Assembly (NCBI RefSeq): GCF_004362195.1
Contig: NZ_SNWG01000001.1
Span: 1,612,001-1,676,000, forward strand
Reading direction: 5' to 3'
Source: Microbacterium sp. BK668
Lineage (GTDB): Bacteria > Actinomycetota > Actinomycetes > Actinomycetales > Microbacteriaceae
Length of the DNA: 64,000 nt
The notes under the pieces are model-generated. The model saw only the letters and a list, made by a program, of their open reading frames with translations. It was not told where the DNA came from and ran no database searches. Positions 15,546 through 23,199 of the stretch are shown here, piece by piece; positions within the stretch are counted from its first letter, which is position 1, and each line of letters starts with the position of its first letter. The position numbers and the translations under genes are program-made.

Positions 15546-17630
15546 CTAGTCGAGGACGACCATCCGGCTCGTGTCGATGCCGAGACCTGCGAGCTGGTCG
15601 GCGTCTTTCGTTTCGAACCGGTAGGGGAGTATTCGGCCTCGGCTCATCCGGGGTGAGTTGAGGCTGAGCGATGCGACGTTGGCGGCTGCGCGCTCCTGCC
15701 ACAGCGACAGCCACCCTTGCGGCGGCCGGGAGGCGGGAAGCGGGCCAAGATGCTCGGACCACAGTCGTGACCGTAGGGCGCCAACCGCGCCCGTCGCGGG
15801 CTGGTCTGCAACGCCGTCGAGGAGGACTGCGTTGACTTCGACGCTGCGTTTGTCTCCGCGGTAGAGCTCGCGGGCGCCCTCAAGCGAGATCCCGTCGAGG
15901 TTCGCGGTGCCCACCGTCGCCCACGACGTGTCCACGATTCCGACTTTCGAATGCACGTAGACCTGTTGGATGCCGGTCTTCCCTGCAACCGGACCGATCT
16001 GCCAGAGGGTGAACGCGCCTATCTGAGGATGCGGCATCCCCAGTTCACCGACCATCCGCCACTGCTGCCACCGACGGTAGGTGGGGATGTCGGGACTCTG
16101 GTTGATGAGAAGAATGACTTGGAGGGAAGGATTGACGGCGAGGGCACGACGCAACGCGTGTACGGCTTCTCCGCTGCTGAAGTACTGATTCTCCAGATAG
16201 ATGACATCCGTGGCCGCGCCGATCGCCCTCTGGTACGCCTCGAGGACCCCCGCTTCGCCCTTAGCGGTTGCGGGGATCGCGCGTTGCGGGATGGATCGCA
16301 CGATCTGGACACTTTGGCTCCCGACAGCGGGCGGCTGGACTATGGAAGGCAGCTTGTCAGCGCCACGGAAGGCGACATCCGACCGATGGTTCCACATGAG
16401 GGAGAACGTCCGGGCGATGTCAGCGGTCGCGGGACCTGTCATGCTGATCGAAACGTCGTGCACAGGCCGCAATCCGATACCGCTTGCGCCGTGGCTGCCG
16501 CGGCGCGGGTCGACGAGCAGGTGGGACGGAGTGTCCCAGTAGCCTTGCTCGAAGGGTGATCCGATGATCATCGCCCTCGCGGTCGGCAGGCCCGGATCCG
16601 TGATCAGAATCTTCGCGTGCATCGTCTCGAAGGTGAGGGGGAACGAGCGCACCGACACCGTGTGTGGTGCGCGTTGCGCGAACCAGTCTCTGACTTCGTC
16701 GATCGTATCGGGAACGATCGCGTTCTCGTTCAGAAGCACGCGGACGGTGACGCCGGGCCGTTGCCCGGCCTTGAACAGGCTGTCCAACACGAGTGAATCC
16801 GCATGTGTCGCGTTCGTTGGCACCGGGTCTTGGCCCGTGAACGTGGCGATGAAGCCAGTGTCGATCGCGAGCTGCGCAAGGTGCACTTCCGTGGTGGCCG
16901 CGTCGATCAACTCCACAAGCCGTCGCGCGGCGATCGCGTTGTCGACGAGAACTTCAACATCGTTGCCGGATGACAGGCGGGGCGTATTGCTCCGTCCGAG
17001 GGTCACGAGCCATCCTTCGGCCGCGGCCCGGGGCACCACTATGTCTTTCACAACGAGCACCGATTCCGCGACGTTCCGCGCCTCGGATGTCTGCGCCAGC
17101 TGACGGATGCCCACGCGATCGAACACCGTCACCACGATGTCCGGCCGCTCCGACAGCTCGTTGTACACAGTCGGCGAGTACGAGAGAGACCACCTGCCGT
17201 CGGCATCGGTGGCCGTGCGGCCCAACGGGTCGCCGCCGATGAGGTCCAAATCCGTCGCGACGATCACGAGTCCTGCGATCGGGCGCCCCTGCACGTCCAG
17301 CACTCGGCCCTGCACTCCAACGTTGACACCGCTCAGGGTAATGTCGCCGAGCTGCAGGACCTCCTCTGCGACGTCGGTGGCCTTCTTCGTCACAAACAGC
17401 AACGACCCTCCGGTAGAGCGGATTTCGACGACGACGTCGGGCCGGCGTTCGTCGAGCCCGTACGCTTCTGCTGGGTAGGTCAGCGAGAACGCGCCGACGC
17501 TATCCGTGGCTCCCTGTTGCAGAAAGTCTCGGAATGGCCACCCGTCGTCGTCGTATACCCTGACGTTCAGTCCAGGCTGCGGCGCGCCAGTCGTGTCGAC
17601 CACTCGCCCGGAAACTGATGTGTTGACCAT
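15546..17630 (-). CDS. Phospholipase-D-superfamily protein with two transthyretin-like domains
   Basis: 694 residues. Two N-terminal carboxypeptidase-regulatory/transthyretin-like beta domains occur at about residues 4-100 and 104-200; each has a SGRVVD or QGRVLD start, a GxFSLTY or GRWSLSY strand and an ERRPDVVVEI or ERPDIVVTVF strand. Then a two-lobed PLD fold carries both catalytic HKD motifs intact: His338-Lys340-Asp345 (MHAKILITD) and His560-Lys562-Asp567 (VHSKVGIVD), the second followed by GTANLDG. Family members cut phosphodiester bonds in lipids or nucleic acids; which one here is unknown. No secretion signal is visible. AGGAGA seven bases before the ATG is a strong ribosome site. Head of the three-gene minus-strand cassette. 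Confidence 0.8.
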   Translation of the reverse strand: MVNTSVSGRVVDTTGAPQPGLNVRVYDDDGWPFRDFLQQGATDSVGAFSLTYPAEAYGLDERRPDVVVEIRSTGGSLLFVTKKATDVAEEVLQLGDITLSGVNVGVQGRVLDVQGRPIAGLVIVATDLDLIGGDPLGRTATDADGRWSLSYSPTVYNELSERPDIVVTVFDRVGIRQLAQTSEARNVAESVLVVKDIVVPRAAAEGWLVTLGRSNTPRLSSGNDVEVLVDNAIAARRLVELIDAATTEVHLAQLAIDTGFIATFTGQDPVPTNATHADSLVLDSLFKAGQRPGVTVRVLLNENAIVPDTIDEVRDWFAQRAPHTVSVRSFPLTFETMHAKILITDPGLPTARAMIIGSPFEQGYWDTPSHLLVDPRRGSHGASGIGLRPVHDVSISMTGPATADIARTFSLMWNHRSDVAFRGADKLPSIVQPPAVGSQSVQIVRSIPQRAIPATAKGEAGVLEAYQRAIGAATDVIYLENQYFSSGEAVHALRRALAVNPSLQVILLINQSPDIPTYRRWQQWRMVGELGMPHPQIGAFTLWQIGPVAGKTGIQQVYVHSKVGIVDTSWATVGTANLDGISLEGARELYRGDKRSVEVNAVLLDGVADQPATGAVGALRSRLWSEHLGPLPASRPPQGWLSLWQERAAANVASLSLNSPRMSRGRILPYRFETKDADQLAGLGIDTSRMVVLD

Positions 17631-17634
17631 TGGT

Positions 17635-17940
17635 CTATCTCCTCGAATCGCCGGAGCGGGCCGATCCGGTCTGCTCCTCGTAAATGTTTGTTCGGACCTT
17701 CTCGGGTTCTGGCGAAGAGCGATGCTGGCGCATCGCCCAAGGGCGAGACAACAGTCGATCGACGGACGACGCGGGCTTGAAGTCTGGACGGGGATCGCTC
17801 ACGGTTGCACGACGTTGGTCGTACACGCCGATCGCGCGATCGCTGACTACTGTCATGTGCCCCGATCCGCCGCCGCTCAGACCTACCAAGGGGCCCCAAA
17901 GACCTTGAACAGATCTGATGGTTTGGATCCCGAGGCACAT
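17635..17940 (-). CDS. Possible small ORF before the PLD gene
   Basis: 101 codons ending 4 bases before the PLD start, so co-translation is possible. The protein is basic and low in hydrophobics, resembles nothing I know, and has only a weak GGGG ribosome site. It may be leader RNA rather than a gene. Confidence 0.25.
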   Translation of the reverse strand: MCLGIQTIRSVQGLWGPLVGLSGGGSGHMTVVSDRAIGVYDQRRATVSDPRPDFKPASSVDRLLSRPWAMRQHRSSPEPEKVRTNIYEEQTGSARSGDSRR

Positions 17941-18080
17941 CGCCCCGAAGAACGGCTTCGCGACCGGGAAGATCGCCCCTCAACCATTTCGGCCCCCAGA
18001 CGGTGTAGAGCGGAACACGTGGGCCGTTCAATTCGGCCCCTCGTTCCCATGCTCCATGTTGTTTGGGTATCGATCGCCGG

Positions 18081-18323
18081 TCACGATCCGTTCACGCCCG
18101 CCGGGCGGGCTGCCGACTCTGACTCGATTCGGTAAAGGTGCGTCACGCATGAGCTCGCTTCCGGAGGTCCTCTGCTGACTGACTGGGTTCCCGTTGATGT
18201 CGTGCCGCCGGACTGAGACGGAATGGAAGACCTCATCCCGTTTGCCGTCCCACTGACCCGGGTCATCTCAGCTCTCCGAATGACACTTGATCCGTTGATA
18301 GTGACGAGACCCTTGTCGGCCAT
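18081..18323 (-). CDS. Possible small ORF, perhaps frameshifted
   Basis: 80 codons beginning MADKGLVTINGSSVIRRAE, with a good ribosome site (GAAGGA, 8 bases before the ATG). After about codon 20 the codon choice in this frame becomes unlike a gene, while the neighbouring frame (reading DEVFHSVSVRRHDINGNP and on to about 18005) looks more gene-like. A frameshifted small gene at the head of the PLD cassette is a reasonable reading. No family is recognised. Confidence 0.35.
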   Translation of the reverse strand: MADKGLVTINGSSVIRRAEMTRVSGTANGMRSSIPSQSGGTTSTGTQSVSRGPPEASSCVTHLYRIESESAARPAGVNGS

Positions 18324-18515
18324 TATTGGTTTCCTTCAGATTGCCGGTCCCGCCGACCGGTCTCATGACGATGCTGGCGGGCGGCCCCTGAAGTTGCGTC
18401 CACCTGAAGGATTCGTCTCGTGCGTCAAGGGGCGCGAGCGGACTAGCCGCAAGTTGGAGCTTGGGTCCCACTCAGGTCTGATGCGTCTTGCGGATGACGG
18501 CAGTACGCTCGCGCC

Positions 18516-20345
18516 ATGTGGCTACGCCGGCCGACCGTCGCGGAAGCCGTCTTGGCGATCATTTGCGGCACTAACGTCGCGGTCTACTTGGTGCCGACGA
18601 CGGCGTGGGATATTCCTGCGGCGCTCGCGGCGGCCGGTCTTATTCTGGTGATGCCGCAACGCCCGGTCATCGCCGGCGCCCTGGTCTTAGTGTTGCAGTT
18701 GACGTTGACGTTCACTGACCTCATCAATAGCTCGAATGCCGGGTTCCTGGCGACGTACTTCGTTGGCGTGTACTTCCTGGGTCGGTACGCGGAGCCGTGG
18801 CGAGGCGGCCTGATCGCGCTGACCTTCGCGGCCGTGTTCACCTGGGGAGTGTGGAACTTCGGGACCATCGCATTCTCCCTGGTGCTCACCGGATGCACCT
18901 TCGGGTACGGCCGAGTCGTTCAACTCCGCGCGCAGAGGGCGGAACGCGCCAGGATGTCGACGGCGGAACTGGAGGCAACGGATGCGGCGTTGCTCGCCGC
19001 TCGGATCGTCGCTGACGAGCGGGCACGCTTGGGAGGACAGTCTCTCGAGCTGCTCCGCGCCGCGGTGGAAGGCATGCGCGCTGATGCCGCGGCCGCGCGC
19101 GCCGATCTCGACGCGACCCTCATCGAGTCGGTCTGCCAGCGGGGGCGGCAAGGGGTCGCGGAGCTGCGATGGCTGCTCGGGATCCTTCGGTCCGAGCCCG
19201 CACCGGATCCACCGAAAAGGCTGACGGCTCGGTGGCGACCCATCGTGGACGTCATCGTGGGCTCCGTGTTGCTGGTTATCTGTGTGCTGGAGGTGTGGTT
19301 CCAAGTGTGGGAGCCGGCTTCGCCGCTCTCCTGGGTGCTCGCCGTGATGCTTCCGGCGTGCACGCTCATACGGCGGCGCTTCACCCTGCTGGCCTGCACG
19401 GTGGCGGCCGTCGGCGTATGGGCGGGGCTTCTGAGCGGAGTGCTGCCGAGCATCGGGGAACTGCTCTGCGCCACCTTTCTGGCCTGGTCGGCCGGTACCG
19501 CCGCGCGAGCGGTGGTGTGGCTGGCGTTCGGGGCTCTCGCGGTCGGCGTGGCTGCCTGGGGCTCACTGCACGATCCGGGGAATGCTATATTCACGTTCGC
19601 ACTGCTCGCGCTGCCCGCGTTCGCCGGGTTCGAGTGGTCAGCGGAAGACCGCGCGGCGCGCGCCGCCACCGCCCGGGCGGATCGACTACGTGCGGACCTG
19701 AAGGCGAGGGTGGAGTCGGCGCGCCGTGAGGAGCGGTTGCGCCTGGCCCGTGAACTGCACGACGTGACCAGCCACGCCGTTGGCGTGATGGTGCTGCAGG
19801 CCTCCGCCGCGTCCGCCCTGCGCGACCGCGACCCCGCTGCAGCGAGTGAAGCGCTGAAGACGGTGGACAAGACGGCCGCGCAGACATTGCAGGAGCTGGA
19901 TCTGATGTTCGAGCTGCTCGATTCCGGGGCGATCGGCGCCCCCGGACTGGCAACCCCCACGCACGAGCCGTTGCAGACCCTCGTCGACCGGATACGCAAG
20001 ACCGGGCTCGCCATCTCCCTCGCGCAGGCATCCATCCCTCGGCACCTGGATGATGTCGTCTACCGCATCGTTCAGGAGAGCCTGACCAACATCGTGCGGC
20101 ACTCCAACGCCCAACACGTCCGGATCAGCGTCGCCGTGTCGGAGGGGAAGGTGACGGTGCGCGTCGTCGACAACGGCACTCAGACGCCGGGCGGACGCAA
20201 CCCCAGCTCGGACAGTCCGGGGTTCGGCCTGGCAGGTCTCGGGGAGCGCGTCGACCGCGTCGGCGGGACTTTCCGTGCCGGATGGCAAGAGCAGGGCTTC
20301 ACCGTCGAGGCCGTGCTGACCATCGAGCCGGCGGTGACCTCGTGA
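18516..20345 (+). CDS. Sensor histidine kinase (NarL/DesK-type, HisKA_3)
   Basis: 609 residues, unusually long for this class because it seems to contain two membrane blocks: four or five segments in residues 10-130, then a helical region with a DHp-like remnant (about 150-220), then a second membrane block (about 245-380). The dimerisation and phosphoacceptor helix RLARELHDVTSHAVGVMV has His415; a HATPase domain follows with N-box QESLTNIVRHS and a G-box GFGLAGLGERV. The GTGA overlap with the regulator gene makes this a cognate pair. The ligand is unknown; no transporter or other obvious target is next to it on the island. Confidence 0.88.
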   Translation: MWLRRPTVAEAVLAIICGTNVAVYLVPTTAWDIPAALAAAGLILVMPQRPVIAGALVLVLQLTLTFTDLINSSNAGFLATYFVGVYFLGRYAEPWRGGLIALTFAAVFTWGVWNFGTIAFSLVLTGCTFGYGRVVQLRAQRAERARMSTAELEATDAALLAARIVADERARLGGQSLELLRAAVEGMRADAAAARADLDATLIESVCQRGRQGVAELRWLLGILRSEPAPDPPKRLTARWRPIVDVIVGSVLLVICVLEVWFQVWEPASPLSWVLAVMLPACTLIRRRFTLLACTVAAVGVWAGLLSGVLPSIGELLCATFLAWSAGTAARAVVWLAFGALAVGVAAWGSLHDPGNAIFTFALLALPAFAGFEWSAEDRAARAATARADRLRADLKARVESARREERLRLARELHDVTSHAVGVMVLQASAASALRDRDPAAASEALKTVDKTAAQTLQELDLMFELLDSGAIGAPGLATPTHEPLQTLVDRIRKTGLAISLAQASIPRHLDDVVYRIVQESLTNIVRHSNAQHVRISVAVSEGKVTVRVVDNGTQTPGGRNPSSDSPGFGLAGLGERVDRVGGTFRAGWQEQGFTVEAVLTIEPAVTS

Positions 20346-21016
20346 CGGATGCCCCGCCGATCCGTGTGCTTCTCGCCGACGACCAGCACCTCATCAGGGG
20401 CGGCCTGCGCGCGATCATCGACACCGAACCAGACATGCGCGTTGTCGGGGAAGCATCCGACGGCGCCTCCGCGGCACGCGAAGCTGTCACAACCCGCGCC
20501 GACGTGGTCCTGATGGACGTGCAAATGCCCGGAGTGGACGGCATAGACGGAGTGCGGCTCGTCATCGACGCCCGCCCCGAAGCACGCGTGCTTATGCTGA
20601 CCATGTTCGACCTCGATGACTACGTCCTACGCGCGCTGCGCGCCGGTGCGAGCGGCTTCCTCCTGAAGACCACACCACCCGCCGAGCTGACCGCAGCGAT
20701 CCGCGCCTCACAGAGCGGCGCCATGCTCTTCGCACCGTCCGTCACTCGCCGTCTCGTCGAGTCGTACGTGAAGCAGCCCCCCACCCTGGACGGCATCCCC
20801 GAGCGGCTCGCCCCCCTGACACCACGCGAGCTCGACGTCTTCGAGGCGATCGCTCGAGGCCTGTCGAACAGCGAGATCGGCGCGAAGCTATACATGGGCG
20901 AAGCGACCGTGAAAACGCACGTAACGCGTATCCTGTCGAAGTTGGGCTTGCGCGACCGCGTCCAAGCCGTCGTCCTCGCATACGACTGCGGAGTCATGCG
21001 CCCAGCAACCGACTGA
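20342..21016 (+). CDS. Response regulator, NarL/LuxR family
   Basis: 224 residues. Receiver domain with acidic pocket Asp13-Asp14, phosphoacceptor Asp59 (VVLMDVQMPG) and Lys in FLLKTTPP; C-terminal LuxR helix-turn-helix (LTPRELDVFEAIARGLSNSE, then GEATVKTHVTRILSKLGLRD). The GTG start overlaps the kinase stop, so a longer in-frame N-terminus is rejected. It should bind DNA on phosphorylation by the upstream kinase. No target promoter can be assigned from sequence. Confidence 0.9.
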   Translation: MTDAPPIRVLLADDQHLIRGGLRAIIDTEPDMRVVGEASDGASAAREAVTTRADVVLMDVQMPGVDGIDGVRLVIDARPEARVLMLTMFDLDDYVLRALRAGASGFLLKTTPPAELTAAIRASQSGAMLFAPSVTRRLVESYVKQPPTLDGIPERLAPLTPRELDVFEAIARGLSNSEIGAKLYMGEATVKTHVTRILSKLGLRDRVQAVVLAYDCGVMRPATD

Positions 21017-21049
21017 CCCGCCCAGAGGCGCCTCGAGCCAGCCGCGTAA

Positions 21050-21175
21050 CAGAGGCGCAGCCCCGCCAGCTCCGCAGACGGGGCCGACGGCGGCAGCCCC
21101 TACGTGTTGGAGTGCAACGTGGACGGCGAGCGACAACGCCGAGCGCTCGGTCGGTACACCACCGAGCGGGCGTAG
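21050..21175 (+). other. Short open fragment, possibly integrase arm-domain debris
   Basis: Open between stops, ending SPYVLECNVDGERQRRALGR plus YTTERA. The pattern (tyrosine, short beta turn DGER, then basic residues before LGRY and a Thr) recalls the arm-DNA-binding domain at the N-terminus of tyrosine integrases, but the match is short. There is no start codon with a ribosome site. Treated as debris, not a gene. Confidence 0.25.
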
Positions 21176-21706
21176 TCAGCACGTTAGCTTCTCGTCAGCG
21201 AATTCCGGTGGCCACACCACCGAGAACCGCTCGAGCACGATCTCGTCCGTCTCCAACCAGGTCGCCCCACGTGCGGCCGCGCCGCGCTCCCAGTAGCGGC
21301 GATGGTTCCGCCGCCAACTCTCCAGTGACCGGTCGTCCTCGCCCTCGTCGAAGGCGAACTGCGCATCCACGTCGTTGAAGACACACAGTCGCAACTCCAC
21401 CGATCGGATGACGAGCCGCGGCACGCCCCGCCCGTCGCAGGCAATTCAGTGCGAGCCGATCCGCGGCAGCTCCTCGCCCTCGGCGAGGAAGTCGGCGACA
21501 AGCGCTGCCGTGGCTCGCTTGCGGCCGGTCAGGACCAGCTCCAGTAATTCATCGGCGAGACTCTCGGAGTCGCCGAAGTGCTCCAAGGTGTACTCGGCCG
21601 AAACTCTCACAACCTGGGGGTGCGCCTGCGCGTACGCCGCCCACATCACCTCGGCGGCCGCGCGATCACCGGCAGCTGCGCGCTTGGAATAGGAAACGTC
21701 GGTCAC
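21176..21706 (-). pseudogene. ASCH-domain protein interrupted by an in-frame TGA
   Basis: From GTG 21706 the frame gives an ASCH-family N-terminus (EVMWAAYAQAHP, DELLELVLTGRKRATAAL, LPRIGSH) and then meets TGA at 21446-21448. The same frame continues straight on with IACDGRGVPRLVIRSVEL and the rest of the domain to LTC at 21176. The family normally has Trp or another hydrophobic residue after the GSH/GDH turn, so TGG to TGA is the simplest change. ASCH is a PUA-like fold thought to bind RNA or modified nucleosides. Expect 176 codons with codon 87 a stop. Either a true pseudogene or a sequencing error; island decay favours the former. Confidence 0.8.
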
Positions 21707-21987
21707 ACGGTCATCATCACACTCCGCCACGTGACGCGTCATCCACCCGGCGTCGTGAACTGTGATGGGTACGGCCGTCACCACCACGACCTCGCGCCGC
21801 TGCGCGACGCTATCTACAACGCGCAGACGGCCCGATACCTACACGGCGGCCATCTTCGCGACGGGCCGGTTTTGGGCCGGTTCGCCCGTTGCGACCAACG
21901 AGGACTAACTGCGCCTAACAAGCACGGCACCCGCGAAATCCCGCGTCCAATGAGTATTAATTGCGACTCGTGAGGCCGCCCGGTTCA

Positions 21988-22033
21988 ACTCATAATCGTG
22001 AGGTCGCGGGTTCAAGCCCCGCTCCTGCTACGA
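21988..22033 (+). repeat. attR: right 46-bp direct repeat
   Basis: Identical to the 3' part of tRNA-Met at 12746-12791, including the whole T arm and acceptor strand, but with no 5' half of a tRNA before it. A looser copy of the core, CTCGTGAGGCCGCC, lies just upstream at 21967-21980. Confidence 0.92.
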
Positions 22034-22035
22034 AA

Positions 22036-22060
22036 GAAGCGCCCCCGTGTGGGGCGCTTC
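22036..22060 (+). terminator. Original tRNA-Met terminator, now displaced
   Basis: GAAGCGCCCC and GGGGCGCTTC form a perfect 10-bp stem around CGTGT, three bases after attR. It probably ended tRNA-Met before the island inserted. Confidence 0.8.
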
Positions 22061-22158
22061 TCGTATCCGCGGTGGTCGTCCTGACTCCACCCGCGGGCGG
22101 TCCCGCTCCGCAGGGCCGAGCCGCCGAGGCAGCCCGGCCCTGAAGCATTGCGGATGCG

Positions 22159-23175
22159 TCAGACGCGCAGCAGAGCCTTGACGGCGCGGCGCTCATCCAT
22201 CGCCTTGTACGCCTTGGCGGCCTGATCGAGCGGTACCTCGAGGTCGAAGACCTTACCCGGGTCGATCTCGCCCTTCAGGATGAGGTCGATGAGATGGGGG
22301 AGGTAGTCGCGCACGGGCGCCGGTCCGCCGTGCAGGTGCACGTGCGAGAAGAAGAGCTCCTGCCCGTCGAGCGACACGTCGTGCGCAACGCCTACGTAGC
22401 CGACGTGGCCGCCGCGCCGCGTCGCGCGGATCGCCTGCAGCATCGACTCCTGCGTGCCGACCGCCTCGATGACGGAGTGGGCGCCGTAGCCACCCGTGAG
22501 CTCCTTGATCCTCTCGACGCCGGCGTCGCCGCGCTCTTCGACGATGTCGGTCGCGCCGAACTCGCGCGCGAGCGCTTGACGGTCGGTGTGGCGCGACATC
22601 GCGATGATCCGTTCCGCGCCGAGATGCTTCGCGGCGAGGATGCCGAGCAGCCCCACGGCTCCGTCGCCGACGACGGCGACCGTCTTCCCCGGGCCCACTT
22701 CGGCCGCGACGGCGGCGAACCACCCGGTGCCGAGCACATCGGATGCGGCGAGCAGCGACGGGATCTTGTCTGCCGGCGGATGCTCCGCCGTCGCGACGAG
22801 CGTGCCGTCGGCGAGCGGAACGCGCATGTACTCGGCCTGCGAGCCGCCGATGCCCTGGCGGTGGATGCAGCCGGACTGGTACCCCGCCTGGCAGATCTCG
22901 CACGTGTTGTCGGAGGCGAAGAACGAGCCGACGACGAACTGCCCGGGCCGAACGCTCGTGACCTCCGACCCGACCTCTTCGACGATCCCGCAGTACTCGT
23001 GCCCCATCGGCACGGGCTCGGCGACATTGTCGGTGCCGCGATACGGCCAGAGGTCGGACCCGCATACGCACGCGGCGGCGAGCTTGATGATGGCGTCGGT
23101 CGGATGCTGGATCTCGGGCTTCGGCCGCTCTTCGACGCGGACGTCGCGCGGCCCGTACAGGATGGTGGCCTTCAT
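22159..23175 (-). CDS. Zinc-dependent alcohol dehydrogenase (MDR superfamily)
   Basis: 338 residues. The catalytic zinc ligands lie in CVCGSDLWPYRG and GHEYCGIVEEVG (Cys, then His-Glu); the structural-zinc lobe is partial, with Cys in NTCEICQAGYQSGC. The NAD(P)-binding Rossmann motif is VVGDGAVGLLGILAAKHLGA. The protein oxidises an alcohol or reduces an aldehyde; this subgroup is often annotated as theronine- or glutathione-independent formaldehyde-type dehydrogenase, but the substrate is not fixed by sequence. It is 24 bp downstream of the efflux gene on the same strand, so likely co-transcribed. Confidence 0.88.
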   Translation of the reverse strand: MKATILYGPRDVRVEERPKPEIQHPTDAIIKLAAACVCGSDLWPYRGTDNVAEPVPMGHEYCGIVEEVGSEVTSVRPGQFVVGSFFASDNTCEICQAGYQSGCIHRQGIGGSQAEYMRVPLADGTLVATAEHPPADKIPSLLAASDVLGTGWFAAVAAEVGPGKTVAVVGDGAVGLLGILAAKHLGAERIIAMSRHTDRQALAREFGATDIVEERGDAGVERIKELTGGYGAHSVIEAVGTQESMLQAIRATRRGGHVGYVGVAHDVSLDGQELFFSHVHLHGGPAPVRDYLPHLIDLILKGEIDPGKVFDLEVPLDQAAKAYKAMDERRAVKALLRV

Positions 23176-23199
23176 GGGGATTCTCCTTCGGTGAACAGA

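Larger units (their letters stand above)
17631..18515. other. 885-bp interval between the PLD cassette and the kinase
   Basis: Divergent promoter region inside the island. Apart from the two doubtful small minus-strand frames listed, I see no gene, tRNA or clear repeat. Its base composition is among the least GC-rich of the window. Confidence 0.5.
12746..22033 (+). mobile_element. Genomic island in tRNA-Met, no complete integrase visible
   Basis: The left 46-bp repeat (12746-12791) and the identical right repeat (21988-22033) enclose about 9.2 kb. The interior is visibly less GC-rich, more loosely packed and holds genes unrelated to the flanks: an unrecognised three-gene minus-strand cassette, a two-component system and a broken ASCH gene. 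No intact tyrosine or serine recombinase reading frame is found. A 41-codon fragment at 21050-21175 may be recombinase debris. The arrangement is the classic product of tyrosine-recombinase insertion at a tRNA 3' end, followed by integrase loss or by mobilisation in trans. Confidence 0.85.

Noticed and set aside
21446..21448. Selenocysteine or programmed readthrough at the ASCH TGA
   Set aside because: No selenocysteine insertion structure is evident, the family has no Cys or Sec there, and a single G-to-A change on a decaying island explains it.
12817..22000. Prophage
   Set aside because: No capsid, terminase, portal, tail or lysis gene is visible. The island is better described as a small integrative element or satellite-like remnant.
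21988..22033. A second tRNA-Met gene
   Set aside because: Only the 3' part from the anticodon loop is present; there is no D arm or 5' acceptor strand. It is an attachment-site repeat.
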